NCBI GenBank assembly: GCA_964433635.1
Contig: CAYSSG010000077.1
Coordinates: forward strand, 1 to 6,445
Source: CAYSSG01 sp964433635
Lineage (GTDB): Bacteria > Atribacterota > Phoenicimicrobiia > Phoenicimicrobiales > Stramentimicrobiaceae
Reading direction: 5' to 3'
DNA length: 6,445 nt
A program made the translations under genes and the position numbers. This document shows, in pieces, positions 1-5,917 of this stretch; the stretch's first letter is position 1, and every line of letters starts with the position of its first letter. Under the pieces are notes generated by a model, which saw only the letters and a list, made by a program, of their open reading frames with translations, made no database searches and had not been told where the DNA came from.

Positions 1-61
1 TATTATTAGTGCTATAATAATCCTGGTTTGAAAAAATAAAACCATTAAATATTCTTTTCAT
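1..61 (-). CDS. 5' end of an unidentified protein, cut by the left window edge
   Basis: On the minus strand an ATG at 61-59 is followed by an open frame to the window edge (about 20 codons, beginning MKRIFNGFIFSNQDYYSTNN). It is preceded by a near-perfect ribosome binding site, AAAGGAGG (complement of 69-76), with a 7-base spacer, and its second codon is AAA, a common choice after ATG. This combination makes a true start likely even though few codons are visible. The protein cannot be identified: the visible part shows no signal peptide and no known motif. It is transcribed away from pgsB. A strong hairpin (81-107) lies immediately upstream of its ribosome binding site, so it may belong to this gene's leader. 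The alternative is that this is a chance frame and that the hairpin ends a plus-strand gene lying to the left. Confidence 0.55.
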   Translation of the reverse strand, partial: MKRIFNGFIFSNQDYYSTNN

Positions 62-68
62 TTTTATA

Positions 69-76
69 CCTCCTTT
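69..76 (-). promoter_or_regulatory. Strong ribosome binding site for the left-edge gene
   Basis: The minus strand reads AAAGGAGG, then 7 bases, then ATG at 61. This is close to the ideal anti-16S match and spacing, and it is the main evidence for a gene start at 61. Confidence 0.6.
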
Positions 77-80
77 CAAA

Positions 81-115
81 CTCGCTTTACCAATATGGTA
101 AAGCGAGTTTTTTTT
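81..115 (+). terminator. Hairpin with T-run, rho-independent terminator on the plus strand
   Basis: The arms CTCGCTTTACCA (81-92) and TGGTAAAGCGAG (96-107) pair perfectly over 12 bp around a 3-base loop, and eight T residues follow at 108-115. This is a textbook intrinsic terminator for plus-strand transcription. No plus-strand gene is visible before it in this window. On the minus strand only TTT follows the stem, so termination in that direction is less likely. Because it abuts the ribosome binding site of the minus-strand gene starting at 61, it could instead act as a leader hairpin or operator dyad for that gene. Confidence 0.7.
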
Positions 116-150
116 CATCATTGAATCAGTCAGGTTTTGTGGAACATCTA

Positions 151-179
151 TTTACAATTCAACCGGTTTCAGATAGCAT
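151..179 (+). promoter_or_regulatory. Candidate sigma-70-type promoter for pgsBC
   Basis: TTTACA (151-156, five of six matches to TTGACA) and TAGCAT (174-179, four of six matches to TATAAT) are separated by exactly 17 bases. A transcript would begin near 186 and leave a leader of about 30 bases before the TTG start of pgsB at 216. This is the best promoter match seen between the upstream hairpin and pgsB. AT-rich DNA gives such matches by chance, so confidence is limited. Confidence 0.4.
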
Positions 180-215
180 GATAACAGCGAAAATAATATT
201 CCGGGGTACCATTTA

Positions 216-1403
216 TTGGCTAATTTTTTAATTATTCTTACTTTTTTATTATTTTTTTTTGGTTTCCTGGAAAACTACTTTCACCAGCGAAGAATTCAAA
301 AAATTGCCGTGCGAATACATGTCAACGGAACTCGAGGTAAATCAACCACGGTCAGACTTATTGCAGCCGCTTTAAGAGAAGCCGGCTATCGTGTTCTGGC
401 TAAAACAACAGGCACAAGCCCCAGAATGATCCTGGAAAACGGAGAAGAAGAGACAATCAGGCGTAGAGGGTCCCCAAACATCATCGAGCAAAAGCATTTT
501 TTAAAAAAAGCAGTTCAAAGGGGATGCAATGCAGTCGTTCTGGAATGCATGGCTGTGCATCCGGAAACACAATGGGTCAGCGAGCACCGAATCATTCAAT
601 CAACAATCGGGGTGATCACCAATGTAAGGGAAGATCATCAGGATGTCTATGGTCCTTACCTGAAAGATGCAGCTGAAGCCTTGAAGCTCACCATCCCTAG
701 AGATAGTTGCCTGATTACTGCTGAGAATACTTTTTTACCATTATTCAGGCTTCAATCAGAAAAAATGAATACAAAATGCGTGTTAGCTGCACCTGAAAAT
801 AACCTGAATGGAAAATACAGGGAATCTGAAAATTTCTTCTTTTCGGATAATGTAGCTATTGCCCTTGAGGTGAGTCAGGTCCTGGGTATCAATAAGCAGA
901 TCGCACTGCAGGGCATGTTAAAAGCCACTCCTGACCCGGGAGCTTTAACCATCTATCAACTTAAAAGGGGAAATAAGCGGCTCTGGTTTGTAAATGCCTT
1001 TGCTGCCAATGATCGGGAATCGATTTTACTGATCCATGATCGGCTGGTGAATCAGATATTGCCGAAAAAAAATGACCATACTCCCGAGATTGCACTCGTT
1101 AACCATCGCGATGATCGCATCACCCGCACCATTCAATTTGATAAGATGTTAAGCAGGGATATCAATTTTCATCACATTCTGCTTGCCGGACCAACCAGCC
1201 AATTAAGCCGGAGAAAATTAATTCAATTTGGCTATCCTGCTGCAAATATTCAACTGATTAAGAGGGGGGAAGCCATGACTCACATCATGGAAAAAATATT
1301 CAACCTCATCGAAAATAATGGGGTGGTATATGGACTGGGAAATACACGCGGGTTGGGCCTGGAAATCATTGAATATTTCAGAGAAGAAGGGCAGAAGATA
1401 TGA
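216..1403 (+). CDS. pgsB: Poly-gamma-glutamate synthase subunit PgsB/CapB (Mur-ligase-like amide ligase)
   Basis: This is the ATP-dependent ligase subunit of the membrane complex that polymerises glutamate through gamma-amide bonds into capsule or secreted polymer. At 395 aa it matches the usual length of about 393. A hydrophobic segment at residues 4-18 gives the N-terminal membrane anchor. The ATP-binding loop NGTRGKST lies at 37-44, followed by KTTGTSPRMI (63-72), ECMAVHPE (110-117), the Mur-ligase-type TNVREDHQDV (135-144), TPDPGA (238-243), FVNAFAAND (258-266) and YGLGNTRG (372-379). All of these correspond to conserved PgsB blocks. The start is a TTG. No ATG or GTG in the open upstream frame competes, and this start alone retains the expected anchor; the ribosome binding site (GGGG, 203-206) is weak, suggesting modest translation. 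The stop overlaps the pgsC start. The family assignment is firm; the actual polymer made is inferred. Confidence 0.93.
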   Translation: MANFLIILTFLLFFFGFLENYFHQRRIQKIAVRIHVNGTRGKSTTVRLIAAALREAGYRVLAKTTGTSPRMILENGEEETIRRRGSPNIIEQKHFLKKAVQRGCNAVVLECMAVHPETQWVSEHRIIQSTIGVITNVREDHQDVYGPYLKDAAEALKLTIPRDSCLITAENTFLPLFRLQSEKMNTKCVLAAPENNLNGKYRESENFFFSDNVAIALEVSQVLGINKQIALQGMLKATPDPGALTIYQLKRGNKRLWFVNAFAANDRESILLIHDRLVNQILPKKNDHTPEIALVNHRDDRITRTIQFDKMLSRDINFHHILLAGPTSQLSRRKLIQFGYPAANIQLIKRGEAMTHIMEKIFNLIENNGVVYGLGNTRGLGLEIIEYFREEGQKI

Positions 1404-1831
1404 TTTATCAGACAATCGGCATCGGCATTGCCATCGGATTTTTATTTTACGAATTAGTCGGACTATCTCCCGGAGGAATCGTAGTACCCGGTTATATTGC
1501 CCTCTTTATTGATCAACCCCTCCGTATTGCCGTAACCGTGGGTATTGCATTGATAACCTGTTATCTGGTGAATTTCTTGTCCAACTACCTTATCTTATAT
1601 GGGAAACGACGTTTTTTAACTATGATTCTCATCAGTTTTCTGGTCAAATGGATAGTAGAAAGTTTTCTCTTTCAATTTCCGGTTACCAATATTGAAATTC
1701 AGAGTATCGGCTATATCATACCGGGATTAATAGCCAATGAAATGCAACGGCAGGGGATCTTGGCAACTTTATCAGCAATGTTTATCGTAGCTATCTTGGT
1801 ACGCTTAGTTCTTTATCTCTTTTTGTTCTGA
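1400..1831 (+). CDS. pgsC: Poly-gamma-glutamate synthase membrane subunit PgsC/CapC
   Basis: This is the small integral-membrane partner of PgsB, required with it for poly-gamma-glutamate synthesis. At 143 aa it is close to the 149 aa of the Bacillus protein. It is almost entirely hydrophobic, with likely membrane segments near residues 4-20, 26-38, 43-64, 72-91 and 121-142. Two family signatures are visible: SPGGIVVPGYIAL (23-35) and YIIPGLIANEMQRQG (105-119), together with LILYGKRRF (64-72). It begins inside pgsB through an ATGA overlap (1400-1403), so the two are almost certainly cotranscribed and translationally coupled; GAAGG (1386-1390) can serve as ribosome binding site. No pgsA/capA follows: the next gene is on the opposite strand and ends 93 bases downstream. 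I see no convincing terminator in that gap. Confidence 0.93.
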   Translation: MIYQTIGIGIAIGFLFYELVGLSPGGIVVPGYIALFIDQPLRIAVTVGIALITCYLVNFLSNYLILYGKRRFLTMILISFLVKWIVESFLFQFPVTNIEIQSIGYIIPGLIANEMQRQGILATLSAMFIVAILVRLVLYLFLF

Positions 1832-1924
1832 TATATTGCTATTTTGCGTTATTTACTATGAATGAAAAGACATGAGATATTGAGTTTGTTAATCAAGCCT
1901 TCTTACCATATTGATTGCTAAAGC

Positions 1925-3688
1925 CTAGTCTACGGGTTGTAAATTTTCCTCTTCCACGATGAGACGCTGATACCATTCAGGTAATTGAATCGTGCTATAT
2001 TTTCTTTCACCATCTTCTACAGTGTATCGTCTGAAATGATTATACTTCACAAACAGATCATCGGCTAATTTCCACCAGGCATCAACGACCTGACTGGTGT
2101 TATCAATACAGAAGTTCGTCAGATATTCACTTGTTTTTTCAGGATCCTGGAGATAAAGGTCATATGCCTTTAAATCTACTTTTGATATCTGGGCTAAGGC
2201 ACCTTCTTCCCACTTAAACTGAGCTTCTTTAACATCTTCAATCATGACATTATAGGCGACTGCGGTATGGAAATCAACATAGTCCATGGCCTTACGGGCA
2301 GAATTCCGATTCATTTCCCAAAGATTTCCTACTGTTAATGATTCCGGAATTCGATTGATACCAGCATAGAATGGCATGTAGCAGGAGGTATCCTGTGCAC
2401 CTAAAGCCAACCACAGGATTCCACCAATTTCATCCGGCAGCCAGTTTCTCAATTGAACGATGGCAGTATACTCGGCTGTATTCTTGGAGATAGTCCGGGG
2501 ATAAGAATAGTTTTTCCCGTCAAGCTGAATCGAAGAACTATAGTACCTGGGATTACCGAATGGTCCTCCACTGATTCCCTTTCCAGGAGCAAATTGGGTA
2601 CCTTCATAATGATCCCTGGAAATTCTCATTAAATCCTGTACTGAGATCTTCTTATCCGGCTTCACCGAAAAGGGAAATTCATTATTCGGCAAATCAGCGT
2701 TGAATTCCCTGGAAGGAGCAGCCAAATCAAATAATCGCCACATTCTTGCTCTTCTCCCTCCGCTGCTGATTGCACTGTCTACTTGAGGGGAATAAGCCAT
2801 ATTAAATCGAAAGGGCTCTCCGCTCTTTGGATCATAAAATCCCTGTTCTACGGCAAAGGACACTACATTCGAAGACCCCATAAAGTTTTCAGGGTCATCC
2901 AGGTTAATTTCCCCAATACGGGATTCATTGGGACAGAAACTGACTCCTTCATCAGGCACTCTCCGTGCTGCCCAGACTGTTCCAGATGTACCTCTTTCTG
3001 GCATCCAAAGCGGACCAACCGGCATGATTTCAAATTCCCAGACTTCTTCGGGATCAGAGACAGCCAGCATCTCTCCACTATCCGGACCTCCATAGCCATA
3101 TTTCTCGGCAATAGAACCCATTAATTGGATTGCTTCTCTGGCTGTTTCACATCTTTCCATGGCCAGCATGGTCAATTCAGTAATGCAGATTTTGGCATTC
3201 GGGTTTCGCATCTCATAACGACAACCAATCGTTGATTCATTGATTCCCAACTGTTTTTCATTGATATGTCCGAAAACACCATGAACATAAGCATGGGTAT
3301 GTCCAACCTGAGGAATCTTAATACCAGTATACCATTCCTTATACGTCTCCAGCTCATCCCTTGTTGTCATCCCCGCTTCTTCGTCAGCAGGCCATGCTGC
3401 ATATTGTGTTTTAGAGTAGATCTTACGCATTGCCCCTGTGCCGTAATCAGCAGCCGGGATATGACGGAACGTAAAATCACAGTGACCACAATCGGCGGTC
3501 TGCAAGGTTAAAGTGGAGCCGTCCATAGAGGCATTTTTCCCTACCAGAATCACAGTGCAGAAATCCTGGAAATTTTCCCCTGCGTCCGTTTCAGCCTGTG
3601 AGGAAACAAAACCGGCATTCAAACTTATCATCAATAAAAGTAAAAAGAATGGGAAAAAAGTTAAAAATAGGCTGTGATTTCGGATCAT
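1925..3688 (-). CDS. Exported C69-family dipeptidase (Ntn hydrolase)
   Basis: A 587 aa protein of peptidase family C69 (PepD-type dipeptidases), which are N-terminal-nucleophile hydrolases that expose a catalytic cysteine by removing a leader. Residues 1-32 look like a signal peptide: positive start (R3), long hydrophobic core (7-21), and an SQA cleavage site after A32. A short propeptide would then end before Cys44, the predicted nucleophile, in FCTVILVGKNASMDGST, a block typical of the family. A CxxC pair (C67, C70 in ADCGHCD), IPAAD, GVFGHINEKQLGINEST and YGYGGPDSGEML also resemble family blocks. It is longer than cytoplasmic PepD proteins, partly because of the export signal. AAAGGAGG (3701-3708) lies 12 bases before the ATG. 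It starts 31 bases after the hydrolase gene, so the two probably form an operon. It likely cleaves small peptides outside the membrane; the substrate is unknown. Confidence 0.88.
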   Translation of the reverse strand: MIRNHSLFLTFFPFFLLLLMISLNAGFVSSQAETDAGENFQDFCTVILVGKNASMDGSTLTLQTADCGHCDFTFRHIPAADYGTGAMRKIYSKTQYAAWPADEEAGMTTRDELETYKEWYTGIKIPQVGHTHAYVHGVFGHINEKQLGINESTIGCRYEMRNPNAKICITELTMLAMERCETAREAIQLMGSIAEKYGYGGPDSGEMLAVSDPEEVWEFEIMPVGPLWMPERGTSGTVWAARRVPDEGVSFCPNESRIGEINLDDPENFMGSSNVVSFAVEQGFYDPKSGEPFRFNMAYSPQVDSAISSGGRRARMWRLFDLAAPSREFNADLPNNEFPFSVKPDKKISVQDLMRISRDHYEGTQFAPGKGISGGPFGNPRYYSSSIQLDGKNYSYPRTISKNTAEYTAIVQLRNWLPDEIGGILWLALGAQDTSCYMPFYAGINRIPESLTVGNLWEMNRNSARKAMDYVDFHTAVAYNVMIEDVKEAQFKWEEGALAQISKVDLKAYDLYLQDPEKTSEYLTNFCIDNTSQVVDAWWKLADDLFVKYNHFRRYTVEDGERKYSTIQLPEWYQRLIVEEENLQPVD

Positions 3689-3719
3689 CGTTCCACCGAT
3701 CCTCCTTTTTGAGTATTGA

Positions 3720-4637
3720 TTATTTCTTATTCCTGATTCTTTTTATCCAGTCAATAATGATCGGGAACACAGAATCATCCTCTTTTCCCAGGTCATAATC
3801 GATGGAAACATGATCCTTACGGGGGTAATGAAAGAGAGTCACATCATAGCCATACTGTCGCAGTCTTTCATAAAAGATTTGATTAACTGTTTCTGATACC
3901 TTACGATCGCCTGCAACCAACAGTAAGAAAGGAGGAATATTCAATCCCTCCCGGATATAATAGATTGGAGAGGCTCTCTCCCAAACGTCAGGATTATCTC
4001 CAAAAGCCCAGGAGAACAGGTCTTGATTTTCCGGTTCAGCTGCAAATAATGACGGAAGATGATAGGCAGCACTGTCCAACCCGATAATCCCGGCAATATC
4101 TGAAGGTCTCAAATCAAAATCCGCCAGATATCGTTCATCCAGGGCAAGTAAAGCGGCAAGATGGCCACCTGCAGAATGACCCAATAGAAAGATTTGCTTC
4201 GGATTGCCACCAAAATCTTGTATATTCTCCTTGACCCAGGATAAGGCGCGAGCCACATCCTGTGGGTGTGCCGGGAATTGAACCTCCGGGGAAAGACGGT
4301 AATTGATGCTGAGATAAACAACATTCTGAGAAGTGAAAGCCTTGGCCTTATAAGTGAATCCACCCTTATCACCCAAAACCCAGGTTCCGCCATGAATATA
4401 CACCACAACCGGGCAATGATGACATCCGACCGGTCGGTAGATATCCAGAAGATGGGCTTTATTCTGTACACCAATGGTATCCTGATGATAGCTGACATCG
4501 GAATAAATTGAACCATGATCCCATTGCACTTGAGCCAATCCGGTTTGAGTACCTAAATAAATCATCATCAGGCAAATCAACAACATCATCATGACGATCA
4601 GTAATTGGCGCTTTGCTTTTAGGCATATTCTGGACAT
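3720..4637 (-). CDS. Exported alpha/beta hydrolase (esterase/lipase-like, HGG and GHSAGG motifs)
   Basis: A 305 aa serine hydrolase of the esterase type related to hormone-sensitive lipase, carboxylesterase and BD-FAE proteins. A positively charged start (R3, K7, K9, R10) and hydrophobic core (12-28) form a signal peptide or signal anchor; cleavage after GLA (A35) is plausible. There is no lipobox. LLDIYRP (63-69) leads to the oxyanion-hole motif HGGTW (82-86). The nucleophile elbow is GHSAGG with Ser155, and likely partners are Asp244 (AGDRK) and His276 (KDH). The triad therefore looks complete. An unusual CHHC (72-75) lies just before the first core strand. The ATG at 4637 has an AGG-containing sequence about 5 bases upstream. 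It is the first gene of a probable two-gene operon with the dipeptidase. The substrate (ester, acyl group or peptide) cannot be told from sequence. Confidence 0.85.
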   Translation of the reverse strand: MSRICLKAKRQLLIVMMMLLICLMMIYLGTQTGLAQVQWDHGSIYSDVSYHQDTIGVQNKAHLLDIYRPVGCHHCPVVVYIHGGTWVLGDKGGFTYKAKAFTSQNVVYLSINYRLSPEVQFPAHPQDVARALSWVKENIQDFGGNPKQIFLLGHSAGGHLAALLALDERYLADFDLRPSDIAGIIGLDSAAYHLPSLFAAEPENQDLFSWAFGDNPDVWERASPIYYIREGLNIPPFLLLVAGDRKVSETVNQIFYERLRQYGYDVTLFHYPRKDHVSIDYDLGKEDDSVFPIIIDWIKRIRNKK

Positions 4638-4785
4638 CTTATCCTGTTTCCTTTGGGCTCAATGAAAAACAATTTATAACCCGATCTTTCATTTCAGAAT
4701 GGAATAATAAAAGCTGATATAACATTAATCATTTATCATCGGTTGATTTGTATGCCAGGACTTTTCTATCTAACTGCTTCAATAT

Positions 4786-4821
4786 AAAAATAGCAGGCAG
4801 AAAATGATTTCCTGCCTGCTA
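4786..4821 (-). terminator. Rho-independent terminator after desulfoferrodoxin
   Basis: TAGCAGGCAG (4791-4800) pairs perfectly with CTGCCTGCTA (4812-4821), and inside it three A-T pairs can extend the stem past one mismatch. Read on the minus strand, the stem is followed by TTTTT (complement of 4786-4790) and further T-rich sequence. It lies about 20 bases past the stop codon of the desulfoferrodoxin gene and ends the perR-ferritin-SOR unit. The rest of the gap up to the hydrolase start at 4637 must hold that gene's promoter, but no convincing -35/-10 pair was found there. Confidence 0.85.
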
Positions 4822-4840
4822 TGATTATTTGTATAGCAAT

Positions 4841-5221
4841 TTATTTTTCATACTTCCAGAGGGAATGAATATTGCAGTATTCCCTGACTTTCTGAAGCCC
4901 TTTCACATCCTCGAATTCAGCTTCCGGGGCATCACCTGGTTTCAGGAATTTTTTACAGGCGCCCTGATCGGTGATGACCTGTATCCATTCAATATAATGT
5001 TTTTCTTCCATGGGATGAAGGGTAGAACCAACCACGACCTTGACACCCTTTTCGGTTTCTTCAACAACCGGTACATGTTTTTCGTTGGCCTGTTCTGCGG
5101 TCTGTTCTTCCAACAGTTTCATAGGCTCACCACAACAAACCAGCTCACCTTTACCGCCATGCAGTACTTCCACGATATTTCCACAGATATCACACTTATA
5201 GATTTCATACAGTTTAGCCAT
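4841..5221 (-). CDS. dfx: Desulfoferrodoxin, two-iron superoxide reductase
   Basis: This cytoplasmic enzyme of anaerobes reduces superoxide to hydrogen peroxide without producing oxygen, using electrons usually supplied by rubredoxin. The 126 aa length is standard for the two-domain form. The N-terminal desulforedoxin domain has its Fe(Cys)4 ligands C10, C13, C29 and C30. The C-terminal catalytic domain has the Fe(His)4Cys ligands H49, H69, H75, H119 and C116, and the conserved E47-K48 pair next to the active site. All metal ligands are present, so it should be active. A strong AAGGAGGAGA ribosome binding site (complement of 5228-5237) precedes the ATG, and a 7-base TTATAAT at 5236-5242 resembles a PerR half-site. 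It is the last gene of the cluster. Its peroxide product would be the signal sensed by the PerR-like regulator and a substrate for the neighbouring ferritin. Confidence 0.97.
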   Translation of the reverse strand: MAKLYEIYKCDICGNIVEVLHGGKGELVCCGEPMKLLEEQTAEQANEKHVPVVEETEKGVKVVVGSTLHPMEEKHYIEWIQVITDQGACKKFLKPGDAPEAEFEDVKGLQKVREYCNIHSLWKYEK

Positions 5222-5280
5222 TGTACATCTCCTCCTTATAATTTCTTTCTTATGTCCTTATGATTTCTTAGGGCAGAGCC

Positions 5281-5310
5281 GCCAGTCATAGCATTATTTA
5301 AATGACTGGC
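5281..5310 (-). repeat. Inverted repeat between the ferritin and desulfoferrodoxin genes
   Basis: GCCAGTCAT (5281-5289) and ATGACTGGC (5302-5310) pair perfectly over 9 bp around a 12-base loop; AGA (5275-5277) and TCT (5311-5313) can extend the stem across a 3-base bulge. On the minus strand no T-run follows, so it does not look like a full terminator for the ferritin gene. It may be an mRNA processing or stabilising hairpin, or a partial terminator that sets the ratio of the two messages. On the plus strand T-rich sequence follows it, but there is no gene on that strand to terminate. Confidence 0.6.
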
Positions 5311-5345
5311 TCTTTACTCTTTTCTTTTCTGAATGATTTTTACTT

Positions 5346-5831
5346 TTACATTGACTCCATGTCTTCTAACAAAGCTTCCAGGTCTTCCTCATGCTCCACT
5401 TCATCTTCCAGAATTTCCAGAACCATCTGATAGGTAATAGGATCTTTATCCTTCAGCATCTTGGATAATTTTTGATACACATCGATTGCACACTGTTCCC
5501 CTTTTATGTTCTGCTTAAGGAGTTTTTTCACTTTGGGATCACTGGGTGCATCATATCCACAGTTCGTTACCTTATACCACTCTTCAGGGCTGAGGATCGG
5601 TGTTCCCCCTAATTGCATCATACGCTCAACCAGCATTCCCGCATGTTCCAGTTCTTCACTGGCATGCTCTTCTAATTCAGCCACCACGGCACCTCTCATC
5701 GGCCCCTTGGCAACTTTAGCTCCAATCCAGTACTGATAATAAGCCAGCCATTCATCAGCAAGAGCTTTATTCAGTTCCTTAACGATCTCATTGACATCCA
5801 TTCCTATGATTTCTCTTCCTTTTGTTCCCAT
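5346..5831 (-). CDS. Dps-like ferritin (DPSL/thioferritin type)
   Basis: A 161 aa ferritin-fold protein expected to assemble into a hollow cage that oxidises and stores iron, consuming peroxide. Candidate di-iron ligands are E27, E60 and H63 (EELEH), E112 (GEQCA), and E144 and H147 (EDEVEHEED), at the expected positions in a four-helix bundle. Two cysteines, C91 (TNCGYDAP) and C114 (EQCAI), match the pair that marks DPSL proteins such as those of Sulfolobus and Bacteroides fragilis, where it lies beside the iron centre. The start at 5831 is chosen because AAGGAG (complement of 5839-5844) sits 7 bases upstream; an internal ATG at codon 11 is possible but less well supported. It lies 80 bases after the regulator gene and 124 before desulfoferrodoxin. 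Many databases would name it bacterioferritin or simply ferritin-like. Confidence 0.88.
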   Translation of the reverse strand: MGTKGREIIGMDVNEIVKELNKALADEWLAYYQYWIGAKVAKGPMRGAVVAELEEHASEELEHAGMLVERMMQLGGTPILSPEEWYKVTNCGYDAPSDPKVKKLLKQNIKGEQCAIDVYQKLSKMLKDKDPITYQMVLEILEDEVEHEEDLEALLEDMESM

Positions 5832-5902
5832 AACAATACTCCTTATCTTATGAAACTTTCTGTTATTAACCTGTTAAAAAAACATACCTGTTCAAAAATT
5901 CG

Positions 5903-5917
5903 TAATAATGATCATGT
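5903..5917. promoter_or_regulatory. PerR-box-like sequence upstream of the ferritin gene
   Basis: TAATAATGATCATGT matches the Bacillus PerR box TTATAATnATTATAA at 10 of 14 informative positions, with an intact central core. It overlaps the stop codon of the perR-like gene and lies about 70 bases before the ferritin start, a reasonable place for an operator of a ferritin promoter. AT-rich DNA makes such matches fairly likely by chance. Confidence 0.3.

Noticed and set aside
1903..1913. TTACCATATTG shared with the minus strand of the 81-107 hairpin
   Set aside because: It is a short AT-rich match without the second arm; probably chance.
1891..1916. AATCAA and TTGATT inverted repeat between the convergent pgsC and dipeptidase genes, as a possible terminator
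   Set aside because: The stem is only 6 bp of A/T-rich pairs with a 14-base loop, and no T-run follows on either strand.
4109..4516. 135-codon minus-strand frame inside the hydrolase gene
   Set aside because: It overlaps in another frame the region that encodes the hydrolase catalytic motifs and has no independent support.
4655..4785. Promoter or Fur/PerR box upstream of the hydrolase gene
   Set aside because: There are several TATAAA-like stretches, but no -35 element at proper spacing and no convincing operator match.
4829..5263. 144-codon open frame on the plus strand opposite desulfoferrodoxin
   Set aside because: It lies across a gene with every metal ligand conserved and has no ribosome binding site or family resemblance; it is an antisense shadow.
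5799..5831. Internal ATG (codon 11) as the ferritin start
   Set aside because: The upstream ATG has AAGGAG at a 7-base spacing, and the extra residues resemble what I recall of the N-termini of close relatives.
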